Shown piece after piece: positions 1 through 7,900 of a stretch of DNA of 13,415 nucleotides. The DNA lies in contig CALNCF010000379.1 of NCBI GenBank assembly GCA_937875035.1, positions 1-13,415 of the forward strand, written 5' to 3'. The notes under the pieces were generated by a model, which did not search any database, was not told where the DNA came from, and saw only the letters and a program-made list of their open reading frames with translations. Source of the DNA: an uncultured Sphingobacteriaceae bacterium (lineage in GTDB: Bacteria > Bacteroidota > Bacteroidia > Sphingobacteriales > Sphingobacteriaceae). The stretch's first letter is position 1. Each line of letters starts with the position of its first letter. The position numbers were made by a program, and so were the translations under genes.

Positions 1-478
1 GTGTAGCGATCTGCTCTTCAGCGCCGGGCTCAATGTTATAAGCGGTCACCAGGATGTGATCGTTGTCGGTCATCTCCAGCTCGGTACGCCATCCCCAGGT
101 CTGGAGCGGCTCGTATCCCCAGGGTTTATAATGCGCCAGCACGGAGTGTTTTTCAGCGCCGGGGCCTCCTTCCGAGAATAGGCTCTCGGGCCCCATATGC
201 AAGCTGTCTACCCAGGCTGACTGGAATTTCCCGCTTTTCAGATGATACCCGAAAATACCGAATCCCTGCAAGGGTTTGCCCTGGAAAGTGCCTTCGTATT
301 CATGCAGAATGAACCGCCCGCCGAGCAGGGGGCGAATGCTGCCTTTCACCGGTGATTCATCAGCTATGTTGTCCTTGCCGAACCATACTTTCGCGGTACC
401 TTCCCAGTTCCCGCAATAGCGGTTCAGGTCGGCATGCACGCCATTGGCGAGGGACTCGTCTAATGTATTCTCTGCCAT
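1..478 (-). CDS. DUF1579-family protein, C-terminus cut by window edge
   Basis: The minus-strand frame opens with ATG at 478-476 and stays open to base 2, giving 159 codons that start MAENTLDESLANGVHADLNR. It shows the usual DUF1579 course: a G-N-W-E-G-T-A-K-V-W-F block near residues 24-34, a G-G-R-F-I-L-H-E-Y block near 52-60, G-F-G-I-F-G-Y-H near 72-79, and an S-A-W-V-D-S-L-H-M-G stretch near 87-96. Family members are small beta-rich, probably barrel-like proteins of unknown function; the length suggests that only the last few residues are missing. There is no signal peptide, so it is probably cytoplasmic. It lies 31 bases downstream of the GNAT gene on the same strand and is likely co-transcribed with it. 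The family call is from pattern recognition and the function is unknown. Confidence 0.8.
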   Translation of the reverse strand, partial: MAENTLDESLANGVHADLNRYCGNWEGTAKVWFGKDNIADESPVKGSIRPLLGGRFILHEYEGTFQGKPLQGFGIFGYHLKSGKFQSAWVDSLHMGPESLFSEGGPGAEKHSVLAHYKPWGYEPLQTWGWRTELEMTDNDHILVTAYNIEPGAEEQIAT

Positions 479-509
479 ATAAAAAATAATAGTTGTGTTG
501 TTAAAGACA

Positions 510-965
510 TCAGACTTGCTGGGAAGCCTTGAATTCTTTCCAGTCATCTGCGGTCATCTCGAAACGGATGTCGCCGTTTTCCATACCTCCAACAGCTTTC
601 CAGCCATGCTGGTTATAGAAGATGGTGGCACGGGTGCGTTGGGCGGTGCCCGTCCATACGGTTTCGCTGGTCTGGCTGAAATACCAGTCCATCATGAGGC
701 GGTGCAGCTCCTTGCCGATCCCTTTTTCTTCATGCTCGGGCCTGACAAACATGCCCCATACCATATGGTCCTCCAGATCGGCAATAGCAAAGCCGAGTAT
801 CTGGCCATTTTCTTCGCATACCCAGCCTTTGCCGCGTACGGTAATGGATTCTTCACAATGGTCATCGCTGAGCGCCGAAGCGTCGGGGAGTATATTTTCT
901 TTCACCGAGTTCCTTACAAGCAGTATCTGCGGTACATCGGTTGTCTGGGCTTCTCTGAAAATCAT
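510..965 (-). CDS. GNAT-family N-acetyltransferase
   Basis: A 151-residue protein starting MIFREAQTTDVPQI and ending in a TGA at 512-510. The order of elements is that of a single-domain GNAT enzyme: an N-terminal strand-helix (FREAQTTDVPQILLVRNSV), a central strand pair (W-V-C-E-E-N-G-Q-I-L-G-F-A-I-A-D, residues 48-63), and the acetyl-CoA pyrophosphate-binding motif A at about 72-92 (M-F-V-R-P-E-H-E-E-K-G-I-G-K, with G82 and G84). The C-terminal F-Y-N-Q-H-G-W segment is at 116-122. The usual Q/R three residues before the first glycine is E79 here, a variation common in some subfamilies. The substrate cannot be read from the sequence. The frame is open upstream to about 1400, but that extension is antisense to the Fur gene and carries no homology, so the start at 965 is preferred. 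It is first in a probable two-gene unit with the DUF1579 gene. Confidence 0.88.
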   Translation of the reverse strand: MIFREAQTTDVPQILLVRNSVKENILPDASALSDDHCEESITVRGKGWVCEENGQILGFAIADLEDHMVWGMFVRPEHEEKGIGKELHRLMMDWYFSQTSETVWTGTAQRTRATIFYNQHGWKAVGGMENGDIRFEMTADDWKEFKASQQV

Positions 966-1082
966 GAATAGAGAGTTTAAGTAAGGTTGACCATCTAATG
1001 TATCAAATAGGTTTAACAATAGCAATACACCGGCAAGCTTTATATTTCTACGGACCTTTTCAGGAATGGCCCGCAGAATAAT

Positions 1083-1090
1083 TACCTTTG
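1083..1090 (+). promoter_or_regulatory. Probable Bacteroidota -7 box for the Fur-family gene
   Basis: TACCTTTG matches the Bacteroidota -7 consensus TAnnTTTG exactly. Transcription would begin around 1094-1098, leaving a leader of about 35 bases before the ATG at 1132. No clean -33 TTTG was found at the expected distance (there is only a T-rich patch near 1057-1060), so this is a half-supported promoter. It argues against translation starting at the upstream ATG at 1066. Confidence 0.45.
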
Positions 1091-1131
1091 ACCATAAAAC
1101 CTGTAGCAGCTTAGCTTGTTGTATCCTGAGT

Positions 1132-1557
1132 ATGAACATTCCCATGAAACCCGAACTGGAACAGATCCTGCTATCGCGTAAGATACAGCCTACAGCCATG
1201 CGTTTGCTGGTGCTCGAAGAGCTGAGCAGGGTGAATATGGCCGTAAGCCTGAACGAGCTGGAAGCAAGCTTTGACAAGGCCGACCGTGTTACCTTATACC
1301 GTTCCCTCAAAACCTTCCGCAAGCATAAGCTGGTGCACAGCATTGAAGATGGAAGCGGTTCCCTTAAATATGCGTTATGTGAGGAAGACTGCGAGTGCAA
1401 GCCGGAAGAATTACATGCTCATTTTCATTGTAATAAATGCAATGCGACCTTTTGCCTGAAAGATTATCACCTGCCGGTATCCGGGCTTCCCCGCCGCTTT
1501 GTGCTCGAAGAGATGAACCTTGTGCTCAAAGGGCTCTGCGATGCCTGTTCTGCCTGA
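1132..1557 (+). CDS. Fur-family metal-responsive transcriptional regulator
   Basis: A 141-residue Fur-superfamily protein, close to the usual length. The N-terminal winged helix includes the recognition-helix segment D-R-V-T-L-Y-R-S-L-K-T-F (residues 51-62), matching the family's xxTVYRxLxxL pattern. The dimerisation/metal half carries H95-A-H-F-H99-C100-N-K-C103 and C136-D-A-C139, the paired CxxC motifs of the structural zinc site. An additional cysteine group, C83-x3-C87-x-C89, sits in the hinge before the His cluster and is unusual. The start at 1132 (MNIPMKPELE) or 1144 (MKPELE) is preferred over 1066, because the sequence between has no family similarity and the putative -7 box lies at 1083-1090. 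It sits 74 bases upstream of a Zn/Cd-type P1B ATPase, so regulation of zinc or another divalent metal (Zur-like role, or control of efflux) is inferred; the metal specificity cannot be assigned. Confidence 0.88.
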   Translation: MNIPMKPELEQILLSRKIQPTAMRLLVLEELSRVNMAVSLNELEASFDKADRVTLYRSLKTFRKHKLVHSIEDGSGSLKYALCEEDCECKPEELHAHFHCNKCNATFCLKDYHLPVSGLPRRFVLEEMNLVLKGLCDACSA

Positions 1558-1568
1558 TATATGTACTT

Positions 1569-1583
1569 TGCAACCCGGTTGCA
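1569..1583. promoter_or_regulatory. Perfect 7-1-7 palindrome, candidate Fur-family operator
   Basis: TGCAACC-C-GGTTGCA is a perfect inverted repeat of seven-base arms around one base, the geometry known for Fur, Zur and PerR boxes. It lies 12 bases after the Fur-family stop codon and ends 12 bases before the TACTTTTG box, so it covers the position where the -33 element of the ATPase promoter would be. Binding by the neighbouring regulator is inferred. The alternative is a weak hairpin ending the Fur transcript (six base pairs with a three-base loop), but no U-tract follows directly. Confidence 0.5.
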
Positions 1584-1595
1584 GTTCTTGTTCGT

Positions 1596-1603
1596 TACTT
1601 TTG
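1596..1603 (+). promoter_or_regulatory. Probable -7 promoter box of the metal ATPase gene
   Basis: TACTTTTG matches TAnnTTTG exactly. It lies 28 bases before the ATPase ATG and would give a leader of roughly 20-25 bases. A TTTG is present at 1567-1570, 25 bases upstream of the box, slightly longer than the usual spacing and overlapping the palindrome. The ATPase may therefore have its own promoter as well as read-through from the regulator gene. Confidence 0.45.
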
Positions 1604-1631
1604 CGGTATAGTATTCCAATAAAAAGTAATC

Positions 1632-3602
1632 ATGAGCAAAGATCCATCCCATACACACAGCGCCTGCTGTGATACAGAAGACGACACACACACGGCTGCG
1701 CATACGCACGATCATGACCACGAACATGGCAATGCCGGGCAAGCTCCCTGGAGCGTATACTTCCCTTCATTATTCAGCCTGTTCATGCTGCTTGCCGGCA
1801 TAGGGGCCGGGTACCTCTACCCGAACCTGCTGAAGGGTTACCTGCGTTTCTTCTGGTACCTGATCGCCTATCTGCCGGTGGGCTTACCGGTGATGAGAGA
1901 AGCCTGGAAAGGCATCCGGAAGAAAGACTTCTTTACAGAATTTACATTGATGTCGCTGGCGACCATCGGCGCCTTCGCGATCGGCGAATACCCGGAAGGC
2001 GTAGCTGTGATGGTGTTCTACGCGGTCGGCGAATTGTTCCAGTCGGCAGCGGTACGCAAGGCCAAAGGCAATATCAAGGCACTGCTCGACGTACGCCCTT
2101 CTTCGGCACAGGTCTTCCGCCGTAACCGCTATGAAACCGTGGCTCCGGAGCAGGTAGAGATCGGAGAAAAGGTGCAGGTAAGACCCGGTGAAAAAATACC
2201 CCTCGACGGAATACTTTTATCATCCCGAGGAAGCTTCGATACGGCTGCACTCACCGGCGAAAGCAAGCCGCATACGGTATACAAAGACGGGCAGGTACTG
2301 GCAGGTATGCTGAACCTCGACCAGGTGATCGAACTGCAGGTAAGCCGGGTGTTTTCCGACAGTTCCCTGGCACGCATCCTCGATATGGTACAGAATGCCA
2401 GTGCCCGTAAAGCGAAGACCGAATTGCTTATCCGCAGGTTCGCGCGCATCTATACGCCGGTCGTGTTTTTACTGGCGTTGGCCTGTGTAGTACTTCCTTA
2501 TTTTATACTAAGCGATTACCAGTTCCGCGACTGGCTATACCGTGCGCTGGTGTTCCTCGTGATCTCCTGTCCGTGCGCGTTGGTGATCTCTATTCCCCTC
2601 GGGTATTTCGGTGGGATCGGCGCCGCGTCACGCAAGGGTATCCTGTTCAAAGGCTCTGTATTTCTTGACCTCATCACGAAGGTGAATACGGTTGTGATGG
2701 ATAAGACGGGCACCCTCACTAAAGGCGTGTTCCGGGTACAGGAAATAGCGGCGAAGGGTATAGCTGAAGAAGAGATGATGCAATTGCTTGCCGCGCTCGA
2801 AGGCAAGTCGACTCACCCGGTGGCGAAAGCCATCGCGGCGCATGTGCAAAGTCTGTCGGACCCCTTGCCTGTAAGCGACATCCGTGAGCTGGCGGGGATG
2901 GGATTGCAGGGCAGGGTGGCGGGCAAAGAAGTGCTGGCCGGGAACACCAGGCTACTGGATCATTTTGGTATCAGCTATGACGCGACTGTCCACGACATCG
3001 TGGAGAGCATCGTAGTGGTGGCCGTGGACGGTGTATATGCAGGGTATGTATTGATCGCCGATGAGCTGAAAGAAGATGCGGCCGATGCGCTGAAAGCCTT
3101 GCGCAACATAGGGGTTACGAAGACCGTGATGCTGAGCGGCGACAAGGAATCTATTACGCAGAAAGTAGCGGCAGCGTTGGGTGTAGACCTGGCGTATGGC
3201 GGACTGATGCCTGAGCATAAAGTACAGATCCTGGAGAAGCTGAAGCAGGAGCCAGGGTGTATAGTCGCCTTTGCCGGTGATGGTATCAATGATACGCCAG
3301 CCCTTGCGCTGAGTGATGTAGGCATCGCGATGGGTGCTATGGGGAGTGATGCAGCCGTTGAAACAGCGGACGTGATCATACAGACCGATCAGCCATCGAA
3401 GATCGCTACCGCTATCGGCATAGGAAAAGCGACACGACAGGTCATCATCCAGAACATCAGCCTGGCCTTTGCGGTGAAAGCCCTGGTGCTGGTATTAGGC
3501 GCCGGCGGACTGGCTACCATGTGGGAAGCCGTTTTCGCTGATGTCGGTGTAGCCTTGCTGGCTATCCTGAACGCGGTCAGGTTGCAATACATGCGACTCT
3601 GA
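1632..3602 (+). CDS. P1B-2-type (Zn/Cd/Pb) heavy-metal translocating ATPase, His-rich N-terminus
   Basis: A 656-residue P-type ATPase expected to export divalent soft metals across the inner membrane using ATP. Residues 1-36 are rich in histidine (H7, H9, H20, H24, H26, H28, H30, H32, plus C12-C13) and replace the GMTCxxC HMA domain found in many relatives. Membrane segments are visible at about 41-60, 70-88, 105-118, 121-139, 272-294, 302-325, 607-625 and 630-650. Catalytic landmarks are T-G-E-S at 208-211 (actuator), C-P-C at 313-315 in the sixth membrane segment, D-K-T-G-T at 357-361 with phosphorylated D357, H395-P396 of the nucleotide-binding domain, and G-D-G-I-N-D at 549-554. CPC together with N608, K616 and D637-x-G639 in the last two segments is the signature of the ZntA-like Zn/Cd/Pb group. 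The ATG at 1632 follows an A-rich leader. It is paired with an upstream Fur-family regulator and followed by a terminator, so its expression is probably metal-controlled. The exact metal is inferred. Confidence 0.95.
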   Translation: MSKDPSHTHSACCDTEDDTHTAAHTHDHDHEHGNAGQAPWSVYFPSLFSLFMLLAGIGAGYLYPNLLKGYLRFFWYLIAYLPVGLPVMREAWKGIRKKDFFTEFTLMSLATIGAFAIGEYPEGVAVMVFYAVGELFQSAAVRKAKGNIKALLDVRPSSAQVFRRNRYETVAPEQVEIGEKVQVRPGEKIPLDGILLSSRGSFDTAALTGESKPHTVYKDGQVLAGMLNLDQVIELQVSRVFSDSSLARILDMVQNASARKAKTELLIRRFARIYTPVVFLLALACVVLPYFILSDYQFRDWLYRALVFLVISCPCALVISIPLGYFGGIGAASRKGILFKGSVFLDLITKVNTVVMDKTGTLTKGVFRVQEIAAKGIAEEEMMQLLAALEGKSTHPVAKAIAAHVQSLSDPLPVSDIRELAGMGLQGRVAGKEVLAGNTRLLDHFGISYDATVHDIVESIVVVAVDGVYAGYVLIADELKEDAADALKALRNIGVTKTVMLSGDKESITQKVAAALGVDLAYGGLMPEHKVQILEKLKQEPGCIVAFAGDGINDTPALALSDVGIAMGAMGSDAAVETADVIIQTDQPSKIATAIGIGKATRQVIIQNISLAFAVKALVLVLGAGGLATMWEAVFADVGVALLAILNAVRLQYMRL

Positions 3603-3618
3603 TATGCATGAGAAAAGC

Positions 3619-3648
3619 AAAGCCCGTCTTATGAATGACGGGCTTTTT
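3619..3648. terminator. Intrinsic terminator between convergent genes
   Basis: AAAGCCCGTC at 3619-3628 pairs perfectly with GACGGGCTTT at 3637-3646 around an eight-base loop. On the plus strand the stem runs straight into TTTTT (3644-3648), ending the ATPase transcript 16 bases after its stop. On the minus strand it follows the lipoprotein stop directly and its 3' side has a shorter, interrupted T tract, so it probably works in both directions but better on the plus strand. Confidence 0.85.
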
Positions 3649-3649
3649 A

Positions 3650-4261
3650 TTATTCCAGTGTGATCTCTCTTTTTAAAGACATGCTTCCCTGTGTGATGAT
3701 GCCTTCCAGCACGATCTTCGATGCGCTTTGCAACTTCACTTCATAATCCATCAGGAGCGCCTGTGTGTCTCCGTTATAATACCCGAATACATCCCCGAAG
3801 TTTATACTTAATTTTTTGGTGTCTTCCTGATAGCTCCAGCTGTTCGCGAAATTCTGTCCGCCGGTCTTTTGATTTGAATAATAGATCGTGCAATTCTTAT
3901 CGGAAGTCGAATCGATCTCTGTATAATGATAGGAAAAGCTCGCATTCATTGTGTTCTCTGTAAAGGTAGCCTGGTATGAATTCCAGAGCACTTCCTTATT
4001 GCACATGATACCGAAATTACAAGGGTCGGGTGTTACGGATGAGTTTTCCAGGCAGAGTTTCGTGAAGAAGTTTTTTGTTCCGTTTCCTTCTGAAAAACCG
4101 CTGGTGGTTTCTGTATAATTCGTCAGGGTCCAGGTTTTAGACTTCAGCAGATCGGCAAAGGTAGGATCTGTAATGTTCCCGTTGCTTTCTTTGTTGTCTT
4201 CTTTGCTGCATGCCGACAAGCCCGCGGCAATGACAATGCACATTAGTAGTTTTTTCATCAT
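3650..4261 (-). CDS. Small secreted lipoprotein, lipocalin-like in style, function unknown
   Basis: A 203-residue protein from ATG at 4261 with a type II signal peptide: M-M-K-K, a hydrophobic stretch, and the lipobox L-S-A-C, with lipidated Cys at residue 18. The following S-K-E-D resembles the K-(D/E)-(D/E) lipoprotein export signal of Bacteroidota, suggesting outer-membrane and possibly surface display. The mature part begins with a linker, then a segment L-L-K-S-K-T-W-T-L-T-N-Y (about 38-49) like the first strand of lipocalin-type lipoproteins. It continues with alternating Ser/Thr/Tyr-rich strands and four further cysteines that may form disulfides. No family is firmly recognised. The frame extends upstream to a TTG at 4285, but the ATGs at 4261/4258 give a better signal peptide. 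It converges on the metal ATPase across a shared terminator, so no functional link is implied. Confidence 0.8.
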   Translation of the reverse strand: MMKKLLMCIVIAAGLSACSKEDNKESNGNITDPTFADLLKSKTWTLTNYTETTSGFSEGNGTKNFFTKLCLENSSVTPDPCNFGIMCNKEVLWNSYQATFTENTMNASFSYHYTEIDSTSDKNCTIYYSNQKTGGQNFANSWSYQEDTKKLSINFGDVFGYYNGDTQALLMDYEVKLQSASKIVLEGIITQGSMSLKREITLE

Positions 4262-4285
4262 GCTGTTGTTTTTATATCGTTTCAA

Positions 4286-4293
4286 CGAAGATA
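4286..4293 (-). promoter_or_regulatory. Weak -7-like box upstream of the lipoprotein
   Basis: Read on the minus strand this is TATCTTCG, one mismatch from TAnnTTTG, directly after a long A/T run (4291-4310) typical of promoter upstream regions. Transcription would begin near 4279-4282, downstream of the TTG at 4285, which supports ATG 4261 as the true start. No -33 TTTG was seen. Confidence 0.25.
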
Positions 4294-4969
4294 AAAAAAT
4301 AAAAAAAATTAAGAGGATCAGCTAAGAGCACCCGTTTGATCCGTCTTTTTAGTGAAGATCATTCTTGTAACATTTTATTTTTTTGATCTGTGATATTTTG
4401 CGTTGCGATGTGCGGAAAACGGTATGATCATATCCTGTTTCACCGGTTGTTTTTCTGTATTCTTTTTTGAAGAAAAAAATCAAACAGGAAATGAAGAAAT
4501 ACGAAACGTTTTTAGATGTGTTTTTTATATCGGAAATGATAAATGATCTGCTTTAGCGAACAGGAAAATTTTTTCTGTAAAGAGGTCTTTTTTTACCACA
4601 TGAACCGAAGCAGAAAGATCCTGTTTTTAGAGAAAAAGTTGCACGGCAAAACGGGAGGATTCTGCTCGGAAAAAGCCCTCTTTTTTCTCTTTCTCTCCCA
4701 CAGTCAACTTCTAAATACTTGCCCCATTTTTAGAAATACATCTTTATTTTTTCCCAAATATGGAAAAGGTGTTCCTGTGCATAAAGGAATGACTGGTTAA
4801 AAATCCTGTTAGAGCTATGCCTTTTAGTTGATTTAGCAGGTGAGGACAGGCATTGGTATGATATATGGGTATCGCGCAGCGAATAAAAGCAATATAAGGT
4901 CTCTTTTTAAACCGAAGTAGTGCCGCTGTTTCACATCATATATTCTTAGACCCGTTTTCAAAAAGTACT
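4294..4969. other. AT-rich intergenic region before the giant repeat protein
   Basis: About 680 bases with no convincing gene. It is visibly richer in A and T than its flanks, with many T runs. It holds five copies of the word TCCTGTT/AACAGGA, an imperfect hairpin around 4433-4489, and a widely spaced ATGCCT/AGGCAT inverted pair at 4817-4822 and 4848-4853. I found no exact TAnnTTTG box close to the start of the downstream gene; TATATTCTT near 4939-4948 is the nearest AT-rich candidate. An 85-codon frame at 4543-4800 has low-complexity Phe/Leu/Lys content and no family signs, and is not called. Confidence 0.6.
4433..4810. repeat. Five dispersed copies of TCCTGTT/AACAGGA
   Basis: The word occurs as TCCTGTT at 4433-4439, 4619-4625 and 4804-4810, and as AACAGGA at 4483-4489 and 4559-4565. 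Aligned in one orientation, most copies share an A/T-rich left flank and a T-rich right flank, roughly WTCCTGTTT. A sixth near-match, TTCCTGTG, is near 4772. They could be transcription-factor sites for the downstream or the divergent gene, or chance; no known regulator is recognised. Confidence 0.35.
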
Positions 4970-7900
4970 ATGATTAAATTTCTACGAAGTACCCTTCCGA
5001 TTTTACTTGTTTTGTGGTTAGCCACTTTCTCTGCCCAGGCACAGAACTGTACCGTTAACGCAGGTATCCCCGATGTTGTTTGTCCGGGCCAGACTTTCCA
5101 GCTGCTCGGCGCCTCGAATGGTAAGTACCTTGGAGGCGACCGCAACTCGGTGTGGAGCCAGGTGAGCGGGCCTGCCGTGATCATCACGAATCCCGACAGT
5201 CTTGTGACTACGGTAACAGGGTGGACTGCAGGGAACGTGTACAAGTTCAGAATCACTGCACGATGCCTGGACGGATCACTGGTGTATGACGAAGTAACGG
5301 TGAGCACACTGCTGGGTACGGTGGCTAATGCCGGATCGGATATCAATTCGTGTCCTTCCACCATCGCACTGTCGGCGAATGCGGCAACACTTCCGGGCGA
5401 AACGGGCGCCTGGTCTTTTGTAGGCGATTCGCATGGCGTGACGATCAACGATCCTTTTTCTCCTGTTACGACAGTAACACTTCCGACAACGAATTCAGGA
5501 ACGACGGTGTTAAGATGGACGATCACCGGCGGGAATTGCGCGACCTATGATGATATGACCATTACGAATTCCGGAGGGGTCATGCCGGTATCAGCGGGTG
5601 GAACGATCAATCTCGATAAATGTTACAGCACTACACGGAGCGCGACACTGAATGGCTCGTATGCCGGTGACGGAACGAACGGGCAACAGGGTACCTGGAG
5701 CTTTATCAGCGGACCTTCGGTTCCTGTCTTTGCCAATGTACACTTAAGAAATACGAATGTATCTAACCTGTCGAACGGAACCTACCGTTTCAGATGGACG
5801 GTATCCGGTCCCTGCGCGAGTGGTTTTTCGGAAGTCGATGTAGTGGTAGACCCGGGTACACAGAATATCACTTCAGCCGGTAACGGTGGTACGCAGACCT
5901 TCTGCGATACGCGGACAACGGCGACACTGACAGGAAAATTGTCAGAATATACGAACGAGGTGGTTAGCTGGACACAGATCTCAGGTGCGCCGGTTACCAT
6001 CACCAATCCAACTTCTTCTACTACTACCATTACAGGACTGAACAGCACGCTCGGTCCTTATGAGTTCAGATACAAGATCAGGAACAGCGTTACCGAATGT
6101 GAGTCGGAAGCTGTTTACCGGATCACCTATACGGTCGCACCTTCTATCAGCCTGACTTCACCGGCCAGCGTTTCATTAGCATGTAACGTGTCTGCGGCCA
6201 CGATCACATTTAATGTGTCTGGCGGGAACAGAACAGAATATGCGCTGGTAAGCGGTCCGGGAGGATCTACTTATGAAGGAAGATCGGGAGCATACGACTA
6301 TTCAGAAACAGGCAATACGATCAGCCTTACCGGTCTTGATAAGATCGGTACGTATGTATTCCGCATCCGTCGTTTTACGAATAACGGAACAGGTGGATGT
6401 ACAGAAGCTTCTGAAGATGTGAGCATCACTACTTCACGTGCGCCTTCATTATCGAACGCGGGTACCGACCAGATCCTGGCGTGTAATGTTTTCCAGACGG
6501 ACCTTGCCGGTAACCTTCCGGTAAACGGAACGGGTAAATGGAGCCAGGTGAGCGGTCCGAATACCGCGGTGATGGCCGATGCGAATTTAAGGAATACGCA
6601 TGTGTCGGGTATGATCAATGGTCTGTATGTTTTCCGCTGGATCATTTCCGGTAACCCGAATTGCCAGCCTCAGCAGGACGAAGTACTGGTTCGCGTGGCG
6701 AACATAGTGCCGGCAACCATTGCGGCCGGATCGGATGAAACGGTTTGTAACGGAACGCAGATCCGCATGAACGGAAACGTTCCCGCGCTGACCTGGCAGG
6801 TGGTACCATCGGCAGGAGTGGTCTTCGGAAATATTCACGACCCTAAAACGGTGGTGAACGGCTTACAGCCAAGCACCAGCTATAAATTTATCTGGCAGAT
6901 TACGAACGGTTGTATGACCGGGTATGATACGATCACGATCACTACAACATCCAATATAGGTCCGGGCACCGCGAACGCTGGTCCGGATCAGTGTATTACC
7001 TCCAGTACGACTACCATTATACTGACAGGTAATGATATCGGTGTGGATGAGACCGGAACCTGGACATTGTTGTCGAGCCCTTCCGGGAATAATGCAGGAT
7101 ATACATCGAACCATGCGAAAGACAGTGTACTGGGTGCTATTTTAGGTACCTATACATTTGAATGGAGATTAGATAAGGGTGGATGTACGCCGAGCCGTGA
7201 TACGGTGATGGTAACCATTGCCGCGTCTCCATTGGTAGCAGATGCGAACCTTGACCAGAACCTTTGCGGTGCGTCGGATTCGGCTACCCTGTCGGGAAGC
7301 ACCCCGGGTGCAAATGAAATTGGGACCTGGACGCAGGTAAGCGGTCCGGGCGGTGTAATTATCCACAACCCGAATGCGCCTGAGTGCGGACTTTCCGGCT
7401 TAACACCTGGAAGATATACTTTCCGCTGGACGATCAGCAACGGAGCCTGCAGCATCTTTGATGAGGTTGAGCTCAATATTGCTACTCCGCCGAGCACGCC
7501 GGTAGCAAGTCTTACAGACACGATCATAGTTTGTAACGCGACTTCCAAAGCGATGGCTGCGGTTGCGCCAAGCGTAGGTACAGGGATCTGGTCGGTGATC
7601 AGCGGTCCGAATACGCCGACATTCGCAAATGTCGCCAGTCCGACAACGAACGTAACCAACCTGAAGCCGGGCACCTACCGTTTCAAATGGACGGTAAGCA
7701 ATGGTATCTATTGCAGCCCGCTTTCCGATACCGTAGTGATCGTGGTGACCCAGGCGGCAAATGCAGGCCCGGATCAGAGTATCTGTAATACCCCGACCGC
7801 GGTGGTATCGGGTAACGAAGGAACCTTCGGAACCTGGACACAGGTAAGCGGTCCCGGATACCCGGGCGTACAGGCTACGATTACTGCAACCCCTTCACCG

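Noticed and set aside
495..984. Plus-strand frames at 495-971 and 622-984
   Set aside because: Both are antisense shadows of the GNAT gene, with no recognisable domain and no initiation context.
1066..1131. ATG at 1066 as the start of the Fur-family gene
   Set aside because: The added 22 residues have no family match and the TAnnTTTG box at 1083-1090 lies inside them, so translation from 1132 or 1144 is more likely.
966..1400. N-terminal extension of the GNAT frame up to 1400 on the minus strand
   Set aside because: It is antisense to the Fur-family gene, has Ser/Leu-rich shadow composition with no acetyltransferase similarity, and the domain starts cleanly at MIFREAQ (965).
4262..4285. Start of the lipoprotein at 4285
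   Set aside because: The codon there is TTG, not ATG; ATG at 4261 gives a standard lipoprotein signal peptide, and a -7-like box at 4286-4293 would place transcription start about at or after the TTG.
4543..4800. 85-codon plus-strand frame in the AT-rich gap
   Set aside because: It is Phe/Leu/Lys-rich and low in complexity, with no domain, signal peptide or downstream partner; such frames arise readily in AT-rich DNA.
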